Origin: UBA993 sp964436815
Lineage (GTDB): Bacteria; Bacillota; Dethiobacteria; DTU022
Direction: 5' to 3'
DNA: 54,609 bases
Assembly (NCBI GenBank): GCA_964436815.1
Contig: CAYTER010000010.1
Coordinates: 1 to 54,609 of the forward strand
In this document: positions 43,419 to 52,167 of the stretch, in pieces
How positions within the stretch are numbered: position 1 is the stretch's first letter
Layout of the letters: each line of letters begins with the position of its first letter
Made by a program: the position numbers and the translations under genes
Notes under the pieces: generated by a model
The model's input: only the letters and a program-made list of their open reading frames with translations
What the model was told of the DNA's origin: nothing
Databases searched by the model: none

Positions 43419-43814
43419 ATGCACGATTATGTCACAAGGGTAGTATTTCGTTATATGTTATTATTTGTTCTTTTGTATGGCCTCTATGTCATTATGCACG
43501 GTCACCTATCCCCGGGTGGCGGTTTTTCGGGTGGGATGATCATCGGCCTTGGATTGTTACTCTACATCCTGATATTTGGTCAGCTTTGGAATGACAGTTT
43601 CCGGCAAACAATTTTAGACTCTGCTATCATCTTTGTTGGAATCGGCGGCATCTTAGAAATTATCAAGTTTATTGTCCCGCACGAACATGGCCCGGTAGGT
43701 GTAACCGGAACTCTTTTTAGCGTAGGGATCATGTCGGTTGCCAACTTTGGCATTGGTGTTCTTGTCGCCAGCACCATCCTCGGCATCTACTTTATGATCA
43801 GCGAGGAGGCTTAA
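43419..43814 (+). CDS. mrpB: Mrp antiporter subunit B
   Basis: 131 residues and four helices, a single MnhB domain. The conserved segment is VIMHGHLSPGGGFSGGMIIGLGLLLY, with IKFIVPHEHGPVGVTGT in the second half. Family role: a small membrane subunit required for Na+/H+ exchange by the Mrp complex. The ATG has GGGAGG upstream. It is first in the right arm, and mrpC begins two bases after its stop. Confidence 0.93.
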   Translation: MHDYVTRVVFRYMLLFVLLYGLYVIMHGHLSPGGGFSGGMIIGLGLLLYILIFGQLWNDSFRQTILDSAIIFVGIGGILEIIKFIVPHEHGPVGVTGTLFSVGIMSVANFGIGVLVASTILGIYFMISEEA

Positions 43815-43816
43815 AC

Positions 43817-44176
43817 TTGGACCTGCAACTCTTTATCATTAACTTCCCATATTTTGTGTCAATCATCCTTTTTTCCCTGGGAACATTGATAGTCCTTACC
43901 CAACCAAACCTGATTAAGAAAGTAATCGGCATTAACATTTTGCAAAGCGCTATCTTTCTTTTTTATATTGTTGTCGGTAATATCCATGGAGGTATTCCAC
44001 CTATTTACGACCCCAACCTGCCAGATGCCTTATATATCAATCCGCTTCCTTCATGTCTTATGCTTACAGGTATTGTCGTCGGTTTTAGTGTTACCGCTTT
44101 TGCCCTGGCGTTAATTGTTAAACTATATATTTATTATGGAACTATTTCTTCGCCGAACTTTATGAAAATGAGATAG
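43817..44176 (+). CDS. mrpC: Mrp antiporter subunit C
   Basis: 119 residues, three helices, homologous to NuoK. It contains VIGINILQSAIFLFYIVVGNIHGGIPPI and LPSCLMLTGIVVGFSVTAFALAL. Buried acidic residues of NuoK-type chains are partly replaced, as is usual in MrpC. The start is a TTG with GAGGAGG 7 bases upstream, and the gene abuts mrpB. Confidence 0.93.
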   Translation: MDLQLFIINFPYFVSIILFSLGTLIVLTQPNLIKKVIGINILQSAIFLFYIVVGNIHGGIPPIYDPNLPDALYINPLPSCLMLTGIVVGFSVTAFALALIVKLYIYYGTISSPNFMKMR

Positions 44177-44189
44177 AGGTGAACCTCTT

Positions 44190-45710
44190 GTGGATGAACT
44201 AGTAAATAAACTTCCTTTCCTGTGTGTAATAGCACTGCTGATTACTTCCTTCTGTATGCCGGTTCTTGCCCGGTGGAAAAAAGACTTTTGTGCCCCTCTG
44301 GCAACCCTGGTTGTCGGGGCTGTTTTCATAACATCTCTATTTATCGCATATCATGTGGGTCAGGGAAATATTATCCGTTACGGAGTATCAGGCTGGCCGC
44401 CACCTGTTGGCATTGAGATAGTTGTTGATCCGATCACCAGCCTGATGATCATGCTTTTGTCAGGTATTTGCTTTTTAATTTTAGTATTTAGCTTTGCAGC
44501 AATTAAACATGAACTGCAACGTATTGTGACCGGTTGGTACTACGCAGCTTTCATGCTCTGCCTCGCCGGAATGACCGGTCTGGTCATTTCTAACGATGTA
44601 TTTAATATGTATGTTTTTATTGAAGTAACCGGGATCAGTGCGGTTGCCCTGGTAGCCAGTAAAGGTACCCGCCAGGCTACCGAGGCAGCCTTAAAATACC
44701 TCCTGCTGGCAACTATCGGATCGGGTTTCATATTATTCGGGATCGGTTTAATTTATATGATAACCGGCAACCTGAATATAACCTACATTGCCCAGGAACT
44801 ATTGCCAGTTAAAGATAATTACCCATTTCTGATCTGGACTGCCATCAGCTTTCTGGTTGTCGGTTTTGGTGTCAAGTCGGCCTTGTTTCCCCTTCACCTC
44901 TGGCTGCCCGATGCGCATTCATCCGCGCCGTCACCTTCAAGCGCTGTTCTTTCAGCGTTAGTCGTTAAAGTATACATCATCGCTTTTATGAAAATACTCT
45001 TCATAGCTTTCGGCCTGGAAATCTTTCACGAAACCTTTATCCGGCACCTGATTATCGTCCTGGCTGTAATTGCCATGCTGGCTGGTTCATTCTTCGCCTT
45101 TGTTCAAATCGAACTAAAAAGGCGTTTGGCTTATTCAACTGTTGCCCAGGTTGGTTATATCTTTCTCGGGATTGGTCTCGGCACCCCCTGGGGCCTGGCT
45201 GCCGGACTGCTTCATATTATGGTTCACGCCTTTATGAAGACCTGCCTGTTCCTTTGTGCCGGCGCCATTTATTTTCAGACCGGCCGCAAACATGTTAACG
45301 AATTTTCAGGCATGGGTTACAAGATGCCGATTACTATGGGCGCTTTCACCATAGCCTCATTCTCTATGGTTGGTATACCGCTTTTCGGTGGTTTCATCAG
45401 TAAATACGGACTCGCCCTCGGCAGCCTTGAAGCAGATCTGCCGATCATCATTATGGTTATCATCCTCAGTGGACTCCTTAATGCAACCTATTATTTTCCA
45501 ATTATCGGTCAGGCTTATTTCTCCCAAAACGGACACAACGAACATCATGCAGAAGGCGAGCATCAAGAAACGAAAAAATTTCAGCGTGATCAAATCCCCC
45601 TGGGAATGCTGATTCCAATCATTATCTTAGCTCTGGGCATAATTTATCTGGGTATTTTCCCGGGAACGATTTTTAACTTTATCAATCAAACTGTAACAGC
45701 ATTACTTTAA
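44190..45710 (+). CDS. mrpD: Mrp antiporter subunit D
   Basis: 506 residues and 14 helices. The channel Glu is in VFNMYVFIEVTGISAVALVAS, the helix-7 Lys in GFGVKSALFPLHLWLPDAHSSAPSPSSAVLSALVVKV and the helix-12 Lys in VHAFMKTCLF. The VFIEVTGISA and LVVKVYIIAF variants mark this as the true MrpD among the D-type paralogues. There is a His-rich loop near the end (GHNEHHAEGEHQE). The GTG start follows GAGGTGAACCTCTT. It is 13 bases after mrpC, in the standard order. Confidence 0.93.
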   Translation: MDELVNKLPFLCVIALLITSFCMPVLARWKKDFCAPLATLVVGAVFITSLFIAYHVGQGNIIRYGVSGWPPPVGIEIVVDPITSLMIMLLSGICFLILVFSFAAIKHELQRIVTGWYYAAFMLCLAGMTGLVISNDVFNMYVFIEVTGISAVALVASKGTRQATEAALKYLLLATIGSGFILFGIGLIYMITGNLNITYIAQELLPVKDNYPFLIWTAISFLVVGFGVKSALFPLHLWLPDAHSSAPSPSSAVLSALVVKVYIIAFMKILFIAFGLEIFHETFIRHLIIVLAVIAMLAGSFFAFVQIELKRRLAYSTVAQVGYIFLGIGLGTPWGLAAGLLHIMVHAFMKTCLFLCAGAIYFQTGRKHVNEFSGMGYKMPITMGAFTIASFSMVGIPLFGGFISKYGLALGSLEADLPIIIMVIILSGLLNATYYFPIIGQAYFSQNGHNEHHAEGEHQETKKFQRDQIPLGMLIPIIILALGIIYLGIFPGTIFNFINQTVTALL

Positions 45711-45741
45711 GAATACCTGCTTGCAGGTGGAGGTGGTTTAT

Positions 45742-46257
45742 TTGTTTTCCAGGATAAGAGGAGATTTTTTTGGCTCATTATTTATATTTGGCTTACTGCT
45801 GGCCTTCTGGTTGCTGATCTCTGCCAGTGTCCACTGGCAGCATATTTTGGTTGGAGTAATCTTCTGCTTCATTCTGACTATTTTTTGGAGCAACCTTAAC
45901 ATCTCAGATTTGACTAAAACCGGTTTCAGTTTAAAACAGCTCTTCATGCTGATTAAATATTTTATCTTTCTCGGTTTTGATATTGTTATAGCCAATATCA
46001 GTGTTGCAATGGTTGTGTTGAATCCCAGGTTACCCATTTCTCCGGGTATTGTAATCATGCGTTGCGACCTGGAAAGAAGTCTTACCAGGGTTTTATTTGT
46101 TAACTCAATTACCCTGACTCCGGGCACAATTACCGTAGAGTTGGAAGACAATTTGCTGATCGTCCATGCCCTGACAGAAGACATGGCTCACGGGGTTGAA
46201 GACTGGGCCTTATACCGGAGACTGATGGAAGTGGAGGGTGTATATAAAAATGGTTGA
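45742..46257 (+). CDS. mrpE: Mrp antiporter subunit E
   Basis: 171 residues. Two N-terminal helices (SLFIFGLLLAFWLLISA, WQHILVGVIFCFILTIFW) and a third (IKYFIFLGFDIVIANISVAMVVL) precede the soluble MnhE part with LTPGTITVELEDNLLIVHAL. The TTG at 45742 lies exactly 8 bases after GGAGG and is preferred over the TTG at 45721, which has no site. It overlaps mrpF by 8 bases. Confidence 0.9.
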   Translation: MFSRIRGDFFGSLFIFGLLLAFWLLISASVHWQHILVGVIFCFILTIFWSNLNISDLTKTGFSLKQLFMLIKYFIFLGFDIVIANISVAMVVLNPRLPISPGIVIMRCDLERSLTRVLFVNSITLTPGTITVELEDNLLIVHALTEDMAHGVEDWALYRRLMEVEGVYKNG

Positions 46258-46516
46258 GATAGCTCTTTACACTATTGTCGTAGGACTAATCATTATTTCT
46301 TTGCTAGCAATCGCCCGTGCTTACAGCGGTCCGACAGTCCTTGACCGGGTAGTAGCCATGAACATGATTACCACCAATGTGGTGCTGACAATTCTTATTT
46401 TCGCTTACCTTGATAAAAGTTACTATTATATAGATGTTGCGTTTGTCTTTGTGCTCGGAGCATTTATCGGAACCCTGTGTATTTTAAAGTTGTTGCGCGA
46501 AGGGCACATATTATAA
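46250..46516 (+). CDS. mrpF: Mrp antiporter subunit F
   Basis: About 88 residues and three helices. It contains ARAYSGPTVLDRVVAMNMITTNVVLTILIFAYL and YIDVAFVFVLGAFIGTLCILKLL, the MnhF signature. The ATG at 46250 is chosen; it overlaps the mrpE stop, with GGAGG about 11 bases upstream. The GTG at 46238 is too close to that ribosome site. Confidence 0.92.
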   Translation: MVEIALYTIVVGLIIISLLAIARAYSGPTVLDRVVAMNMITTNVVLTILIFAYLDKSYYYIDVAFVFVLGAFIGTLCILKLLREGHIL

Positions 46517-46554
46517 GCAAGCAGAGATTATAAACCCTGATTTGAGGTGTTTCA

Positions 46555-46953
46555 ATGAATTTTGAACTAATACGACAATACTTAGCAATGTTCTTCCTGT
46601 TCGGTGGTTTCTTTTTCCTGATGGTTGGCGTTATAGGGCTGTTACGCCTTCCTGATGTCTATACCCGCATGCACGCCATGGGTAAATGTGACACCCTTGG
46701 TACTGGCATGATCCTGATCGCCATGGTTCTGCTCATAGCCGATGTAACCAATACGACAAAATTATTGCTGATCGCGGCAATGATCGTCACCATCAACCCG
46801 GTTGTTACACACCTGATTGCGAAAACTGCATACAACCGCGGTACCCCGATGGCTGAAGGCAGTTTCCTGATCAATGATTATGTTGCATCCCAGAGAAGAA
46901 GACATTCACGGGAGATTGTTACGGAGAAAGGTGGCGAGCGAAAAAGTGATTGA
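46555..46953 (+). CDS. mrpG: Mrp antiporter subunit G
   Basis: 132 residues. It has three helices with LFGGFFFLMVGVIGLLRLPDVYTRMHAMGKCDTLGTGMIL, the family hallmark, and NPVVTHLIAKTAYNRGTP. It ends in a charged tail. It follows mrpF by 38 bases and overlaps the next gene start (GTGATTGA) by 8 bases. Confidence 0.93.
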   Translation: MNFELIRQYLAMFFLFGGFFFLMVGVIGLLRLPDVYTRMHAMGKCDTLGTGMILIAMVLLIADVTNTTKLLLIAAMIVTINPVVTHLIAKTAYNRGTPMAEGSFLINDYVASQRRRHSREIVTEKGGERKSD

Positions 46954-47185
46954 TATTTTTATGTTCATGATGCTCATTATTCTGATCGTTTCCACTATTT
47001 CAATCTTTGTATTTAATGATTTGCTTTATATTGTAATAATCTTCGGTGCTTATAGTATGATCATGTCATTGATTTGGCAGCAGCTGAACTCACCTGATTT
47101 AGCAATCACAGAAGCAGCCGTCGGGATCGGCATGACGGTATTGATGGTTACCGTTGTAACCAAGGTTGGGAGGCGACCGCAGTGA
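46946..47185 (+). CDS. MbhD-like subunit (separate C-terminal part of MrpA, DUF4040)
   Basis: About 79 residues and three helices. It contains VIIFGAYSMIMSLIWQQLNSPDLAITEAAVGIG, the core of the DUF4040/MbhD domain, including the buried Glu. In typical bacterial MrpA this domain is fused behind the NuoL-like part; here it is its own gene, as in archaeal membrane-bound hydrogenase clusters. I place the start at the GTG at 46946, overlapping the mrpG stop; the longer frame from 46874 would overlap mrpG by 80 bases. Confidence 0.85.
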   Translation: MIDIFMFMMLIILIVSTISIFVFNDLLYIVIIFGAYSMIMSLIWQQLNSPDLAITEAAVGIGMTVLMVTVVTKVGRRPQ

Positions 47186-47508
47186 AAAATTTACCCAGAA
47201 TTTTGTTCTTTGTTATGTCTATTATTCTCGTTGGATTGATCTCTTTCATGTTAATGTTAGCTGTCACTGAAATGCCTGTTTACGGGAATCTTGACAACCC
47301 AACCAATAATTATGTTTATGAACGTTATGTATACAAGGGTGTGGAAGAAAGCGGCGGTTTAAACATGGTTGCCAACATCCTTATCGACTACAGGGGTTAT
47401 GATACGCTGTTGGAATCTACTGTATTGTTTACCACAGTGGTATCGATCATGATTGTCTGGGGTACAAGCGCTGCCGGCCAAAAAGAAAAGGAAGAACATC
47501 ACGGGTAG
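47182..47508 (+). CDS. MbhE-like subunit (separate C-terminal part of MrpA)
   Basis: 108 residues. Two helices flank a loop with GGLNMVANILIDYRGYDTLLESTVLFTTVVSIMIVW, the MbhE signature seen at the very end of MrpA and in MbhE. It starts with a GTG overlapping the MbhD stop (GTGA), so the two are coupled. Together with the MbhD-like gene and the 665-residue NuoL-like gene it supplies all parts of a full MrpA. Confidence 0.88.
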   Translation: MKNLPRILFFVMSIILVGLISFMLMLAVTEMPVYGNLDNPTNNYVYERYVYKGVEESGGLNMVANILIDYRGYDTLLESTVLFTTVVSIMIVWGTSAAGQKEKEEHHG

Positions 47509-47552
47509 CTGACTGCTGTACTAACTGTTGTATAAGAAAGGAAGACCAGTAA

Positions 47553-49034
47553 ATGGACTACATTTTCTACCTCCCCCTTTTCATGATTGCATTTCCTATC
47601 GTCGGAGCCCTCATTACCGGTTTAGCAAAAGAAGAAAACGATCGAGCCCGCAATATCATGGCAATAATCGTCAGTTTAGTCAGCGCTTTGGCCATGATTC
47701 TGATCTTAATCCAATATGTAAATCACGGTGAGTGGGGCATGCTGCTTCATCAGATTGCTCCCGGCCTTGAAATAAAGCTTCGCGTTGATCCCCTGGCGGC
47801 TCTTTTTGGCGGCACCGCTGCCATACTCTGGTTTTTCTCGGTAGTCTATTCCACCGGATACATGGCTCACGAACATGCCCGCCGTCGTTATTTTATTTTC
47901 TATCTGCTGTCACTCGGAATGACTATGGGTATCGCTCTTTCGGCAAACTTGCTGACGCTATACCTCTTTTATGAATTTTTAACCCTCTTTACCTACCCCC
48001 TGGTTATTCACGAAGAAAACGATGAGGCAAAAAAAGCCGGTATTAAATATTTAATCTACAGTTTTCTGGGTGCCGGTCTGATCCTGATCGGCCTCATTAT
48101 TACTTATGGCAACCTGGGTACTTTGGACTTTACCCGCGGAGGCATAGTCGATCTGGCAACCGGTTCACCTTTTCTCTGGCAGCTGGCTTTTCTTTGCTTT
48201 ATCTTTGGGTTTGGTGTCAAGGCTGCCGTTATGCCGCTACATGCCTGGCTTCCTTCGGCCATGGCTGCTCCGACACCGGTCAGCGCGCTTTTACACGCCG
48301 TAGCTGTTGTTAAATCAGGGGTTTTCGGTATTTTAAGAAGCATGTATTCGATATTCGGTATTACAGCCCTGATTGGGCTAAATATGGGTTATTTTGTTGC
48401 TGCCCTTGTTTCAATTACGATTTTAACAGCCTCAATTATTGCTATGCAGCAGGATGTGCTTAAAAGGCGTCTTGCTTTTTCGACGATCAGCCAGCTAGGT
48501 TATATCACTCTTGGCGCCGGCCTCTTTAGCACAATTGGCCTGACCGGGGGACTGCTGCATATTATTAACCATGCTTTACTAAAGATCACCCTCTTTTTCT
48601 GTGCCGGGGCGATCATCACCGTTACCGGTAAGAAAAAAATCAGTGAGTTAAACGGACTCGGTAAAAGAATGCCGCTGACTATGATCGCTTTTACCATTGC
48701 CGCGATCGGCATGATCGGAATTCCACCGGTTAATGGTTTTATTTCAAAATGGTATTTAATCCAGGGCAGCCTGGAGAGTGGAGCCTGGATATTTATCCTG
48801 GTGCTCATCGGTAGCGCGCTTTTAAATGCTGCTTACTTTTTACCAATTATTATTGCTGCGTTTTTCAAAGAAGGCAATTTTGAACCAGTTAAGGGTGCAG
48901 AAGCTCCGCTTTCCATGCTTCTGCCAATTCTCATCTTAGTTGCCGGCTGCCTTGTGGTCGGCACTAACCTGCAGTTGACTGTTCCCTATTTCCATAGTAT
49001 CGCTGAATACCTTTTCTATGCAGGAGGTAATTAA
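47553..49034 (+). CDS. Antiporter-like subunit, MrpD/NuoM-related (right arm)
   Basis: 493 residues and 14 helices. The Glu is in TLYLFYEFLTLFTYPLVIH, the Lys in FGFGVKAAVMPLHAWLPSAMAAPTPVSALLHAVAVVKSGVFG and the helix-12 Lys in INHALLKITLFFC. It is the close paralogue of the second gene of the left arm (39423-40895) and unlike mrpD of the same arm. The ATG has AAAGGAAG upstream. It lies 44 bases after MbhE and 2 bases before the last gene. Confidence 0.88.
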   Translation: MDYIFYLPLFMIAFPIVGALITGLAKEENDRARNIMAIIVSLVSALAMILILIQYVNHGEWGMLLHQIAPGLEIKLRVDPLAALFGGTAAILWFFSVVYSTGYMAHEHARRRYFIFYLLSLGMTMGIALSANLLTLYLFYEFLTLFTYPLVIHEENDEAKKAGIKYLIYSFLGAGLILIGLIITYGNLGTLDFTRGGIVDLATGSPFLWQLAFLCFIFGFGVKAAVMPLHAWLPSAMAAPTPVSALLHAVAVVKSGVFGILRSMYSIFGITALIGLNMGYFVAALVSITILTASIIAMQQDVLKRRLAFSTISQLGYITLGAGLFSTIGLTGGLLHIINHALLKITLFFCAGAIITVTGKKKISELNGLGKRMPLTMIAFTIAAIGMIGIPPVNGFISKWYLIQGSLESGAWIFILVLIGSALLNAAYFLPIIIAAFFKEGNFEPVKGAEAPLSMLLPILILVAGCLVVGTNLQLTVPYFHSIAEYLFYAGGN

Positions 49035-49036
49035 AT

Positions 49037-51034
49037 ATGGCCCAGGAGACTATTTCTGGTTTACCGCTGATAGCCGTTCTTGTTCCTCTTTTTTCCTTTA
49101 TAATGATCATTATTGCCGGAAATATTGCCTGGTGGCGCAATGCCTGGTCAATTATCGGCAGTGTTGGCGCCCTCTTAGCCGTAGGGCTGATGTATCCCTT
49201 GATTGCAGCCGGCAAAATAGTAACTTATGAGCTGCCGATGATCGTAACCCCACTGAACCTGACTTTCCGGGTTGATGGCTTCGGTTTTTTTATTGCCCTA
49301 ATCGCTTCTTTTATTTGGCTGCTGGCCACAGTTTTCGCTTTGGAATATATGAATCACGAAAAAAATCAGGGCCGTTTTTTTATATTCTTTATGCTTACCC
49401 TTACCGGAACCATCGGTGTGCCGCTGGCTGGAGATCTGCTTTCACTGCTACTCTTTTTTGAGCTTATGTCACTAGCTTCCTATGTCTTGGTTGTTCACAC
49501 CCAGACCAAAGAAGCCTATAGCGCAGGTGATATCTACCTGTATTTAGGGGTTTTTGGCGGAATGTGCCTCCTAACAGCAATGGGTTTGATCTATTTCAGT
49601 ACCGGTTCCCTGGCTATCACTTCTCTGTCTGGCCTGGCCCATGGCAGCGGGAACCTGATGACCATCGCCATGTTCCTTTTAGTGCTCGGTTTTGGGATCA
49701 AAGCCGGAATGGTGCCTCTGCACATCTGGCTGCCCAAAGCTCACCCCGTGGCTCCTGCCCCGGCCAGCGCTCTGCTTTCGGGAATCATGATCAAAACCGG
49801 AGCTTACGGGATCATCAGGACACTCAGTCTGATCTTTGCCCCGGGACAGGAAGAAGGCGCCCATGAAACTGCATCAGCTATTACAGCTGCGATCTGGGCT
49901 CAACTGAGCAGTGCCGGCTATATCATCATCTGGTTCGGTATTGCAACGATGTTTTTCGGGGTCTGTATGGCTTTAATCCAGGATAATATCAAGAAAATGC
50001 TGGCCTGCAGCAGCATTAGTCAGATTGGTTACATTATTATGGGAGCAGGTGTCGCCGCCTACCTCGGCTATGAGGGAGCTATGGGACTGGCCGGTTCGTC
50101 TTACCATATTCTTAATCATGCTTTTTTTAAGTCAACCCTCTTCCTCGCTGCCGGCGCGATAGTCTACCTGACCGGTGAGCTGGATATGAGTAAACTCGGC
50201 GGCTTGAGGCATAAATTACCTTTCACTTCAATTGTTGTTTTAATTGCCTCCCTTGGCATCATCGGCATACCGCTGTTTAATGGTTATGCCAGTAAAACAC
50301 TATTACACCATGCCATAGTTGAAGCCTACGAACATCACCACTGGATATCTCTGTCAATTGCTGAAAAAATCTTTACTATTACCAGTGCCGGTACAGTCTG
50401 TTATTTTCTTAAATTCCTCTACTTTGCATTTTGGAGACCGGCTCCGGAGCAACTTAAACAAGTAAAAAGTGAACCACTGTTGATGAAAATCGGCATGGGT
50501 GTCTTAGCCATTTTGATGGTCCTGATCGGCACATCACCTAATTTTACCCTGAAGAATTTGATAGGTCCGGTACTAAACTCCTTTAACCTTGATGCTCATG
50601 GAGTTGAATACCTGCTTAAAATTAATTTCTGGAAGGCAGGAGATCTGCTTGCTGTTGCGCTTGCACTGGGGCTAGGCATTTTCTTTTTCTATGCAGCGCA
50701 CCGCTTCAACCTCTACCGCCTGCGTGTGCCTTACTGGCTGGGAGCAGATTTTCTAGGCGCCCTTATCGGCAGGGCGGCAATACTGTTCTGGTTCATTATT
50801 AGCCTGCCATTCATCGCTTTTCAGAATATAACGGGCAGAATATCGGAAAGATTTTACCGCAAAGGTTTTTCATTTCTGCAAAGCGTCGATTACCGGCCGG
50901 GCCAATCGGCCATCTTCCGCACCGTAAATATCAGCAACATCGACTTCAGCATGATCCTGGTACTGGTTTCGCTGAGCATTATCTTAACTGTTGTATTCTA
51001 CATCAGGTTCGGCCTGAAGATAATCGGCCTTTAA
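49037..51034 (+). CDS. Antiporter-like subunit, NuoL/MrpA N-terminal type (right arm)
   Basis: 665 residues and about 15 helices. The channel Glu is Glu142 in LLLFFELMSLASY. The helix-7 Lys is Lys222 in GFGIKAGMVPLHIWLPKAHPVAPAPASALLSG, and the helix-12 Lys is in LNHAFFKSTLFLAAG. The end has the same basic segment and final helix (VNISNIDFSMILVLVSL) as the two left-arm A-type proteins. It is shorter than a full MrpA (about 800) because the MbhD/MbhE parts are separate genes. It is last in the right arm, and a large hairpin follows. Confidence 0.9.
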   Translation: MAQETISGLPLIAVLVPLFSFIMIIIAGNIAWWRNAWSIIGSVGALLAVGLMYPLIAAGKIVTYELPMIVTPLNLTFRVDGFGFFIALIASFIWLLATVFALEYMNHEKNQGRFFIFFMLTLTGTIGVPLAGDLLSLLLFFELMSLASYVLVVHTQTKEAYSAGDIYLYLGVFGGMCLLTAMGLIYFSTGSLAITSLSGLAHGSGNLMTIAMFLLVLGFGIKAGMVPLHIWLPKAHPVAPAPASALLSGIMIKTGAYGIIRTLSLIFAPGQEEGAHETASAITAAIWAQLSSAGYIIIWFGIATMFFGVCMALIQDNIKKMLACSSISQIGYIIMGAGVAAYLGYEGAMGLAGSSYHILNHAFFKSTLFLAAGAIVYLTGELDMSKLGGLRHKLPFTSIVVLIASLGIIGIPLFNGYASKTLLHHAIVEAYEHHHWISLSIAEKIFTITSAGTVCYFLKFLYFAFWRPAPEQLKQVKSEPLLMKIGMGVLAILMVLIGTSPNFTLKNLIGPVLNSFNLDAHGVEYLLKINFWKAGDLLAVALALGLGIFFFYAAHRFNLYRLRVPYWLGADFLGALIGRAAILFWFIISLPFIAFQNITGRISERFYRKGFSFLQSVDYRPGQSAIFRTVNISNIDFSMILVLVSLSIILTVVFYIRFGLKIIGL

Positions 51035-51098
51035 AATATTTTAATTGCCGGGCGATAGCTATTTACATTTAACGAATTATAATCATGAAGGTAAAATT

Positions 51099-51133
51099 AT
51101 AAGGGGTTGCTGAACGGCTCAGCAACCCCTTAT
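51099..51133 (-). terminator. Terminator between the right arm and rnfD
   Basis: A perfect 15-bp stem (51099-51113 with 51119-51133, ATAAGGGGTTGCTGA) has a 5-base loop. On the - strand it is followed by TTATAATTTTA-like T-rich sequence. It ends the rnf unit and may also stop the convergent right-arm transcript. Confidence 0.82.
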
Positions 51134-51162
51134 CTTACTTGTAGTTTACTTACTTAATTTAG

Positions 51163-52137
51163 TTACTTCTTCATCGGCACCGGTACAGCTTTTTTGACAT
51201 GACCAAACTGCGGCCTGGCAGTAGCTCTTTCAATCATTGGAACGAAAGCATTCATGATCAGGATTGAGAAAGCCACTCCTTCGGTAATCAGGAATCCAAC
51301 CCTGAAAACCACAACCAGAATCCCGATACAAACACCATAAATCAGTTTGCCTTTGTCCGTAAAGGGACTGGTTACCCAGTCGGTTGCCATAAACAAAGCA
51401 CCGATTACCAAACCACCGGTAACAAGATGATAGATTGGATTTTGTCCGGCGATCAGGGTTAAAACGATCACGGTTCCTAATATGGAAACCGGGATCCTCC
51501 AGCCGATGTGCCCTTTGTAGAAGAGATATGCTGCACCGATTAATAACGCCAGCGGAGACACCTCGGAAAGAGCTCCGGCGGGAAATGCCGTAAATAACTG
51601 CCAGACTGAAGGCATTGGCATTCCTGCCCTTAACATGGCCAGCGGTGTAGCCTGGGTTATGGTATCAAGAGATCCGAGGTGAATACCCAACGGTTGAAAC
51701 CATTGGTTAATATAGGCATAGAGCGGCGCAAGAATAACCAGAGCCACTCTGCCGAACAGCGCCGGGTTGAAACGGTTCCAACCGAGTCCACCTGCCAACT
51801 CCTTGGCAATTCCGACAGCTATAAAGGTTGCCAATGCAACTTTATACCATGGTGTGGTTGCCGAGAAGAGCATGGCCACAAACAGGCCGGTTACCAAAGC
51901 GCTCCAATCATGAAGTGTCGGCTTTTTGTGCATCAGCTTCCTGAAGAGAAGCTCAGCCAGCACGGCTGAAATCAGAGCAACACCGATCGTTAATGCAGCA
52001 TAATATTGAAAAAAGTATAGAGATACCAGCGAGACGGGTATTAAAGCAATAAAAACGTCGCGCATGGCACTTGATACGTTAACATCGCTCTTTAGGTGCG
52101 GAGCAGATGAAACTATGAACTTCTGAGTATCGCTCAC
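51163..52137 (-). CDS. rnfD: RnfD-like membrane subunit
   Basis: 324 residues and about nine helices. It belongs to the NqrB/RnfD family; the likely covalent FMN site is the Thr in ALFMATDWVTSPFT (about residue 230). Other family text includes HDWSALVTGLFVAMLF and GWNRFNPALFGRVALVI. In Rnf, RnfD carries FMN within the membrane and helps couple electron flow to Na+ or H+ export. The Trp after the Asp is a variant of the usual motif. It has a GTG start with AAGGAGG, 30 bases after rnfC. The rnfG, rnfE, rnfA and rnfB genes do not follow. Confidence 0.9.
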   Translation of the reverse strand: MSDTQKFIVSSAPHLKSDVNVSSAMRDVFIALIPVSLVSLYFFQYYAALTIGVALISAVLAELLFRKLMHKKPTLHDWSALVTGLFVAMLFSATTPWYKVALATFIAVGIAKELAGGLGWNRFNPALFGRVALVILAPLYAYINQWFQPLGIHLGSLDTITQATPLAMLRAGMPMPSVWQLFTAFPAGALSEVSPLALLIGAAYLFYKGHIGWRIPVSILGTVIVLTLIAGQNPIYHLVTGGLVIGALFMATDWVTSPFTDKGKLIYGVCIGILVVVFRVGFLITEGVAFSILIMNAFVPMIERATARPQFGHVKKAVPVPMKK

Positions 52138-52167
52138 TACTGATTTACCTCCTTTTCCCCTAAATTA

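Noticed and set aside
46874..46945. Longer N-terminus of the MbhD-like gene
   Set aside because: It would overlap mrpG by 80 bases and add a soluble, basic stretch absent from MbhD proteins; the GTG at 46946 gives the normal length.
33988..51034. Complex I (nuo) operon or membrane-bound hydrogenase
   Set aside because: No NuoB/C/D/I/H, hydrogenase large or small subunit, or ferredoxin gene is present; the small subunits are clearly Mrp/Mbh B, C, E, F, G.
51035..51162. Remnant of rnfG or other rnf genes after rnfD
   Set aside because: The 128-base gap holds only the hairpin terminator; no coding remnant is readable in any frame.
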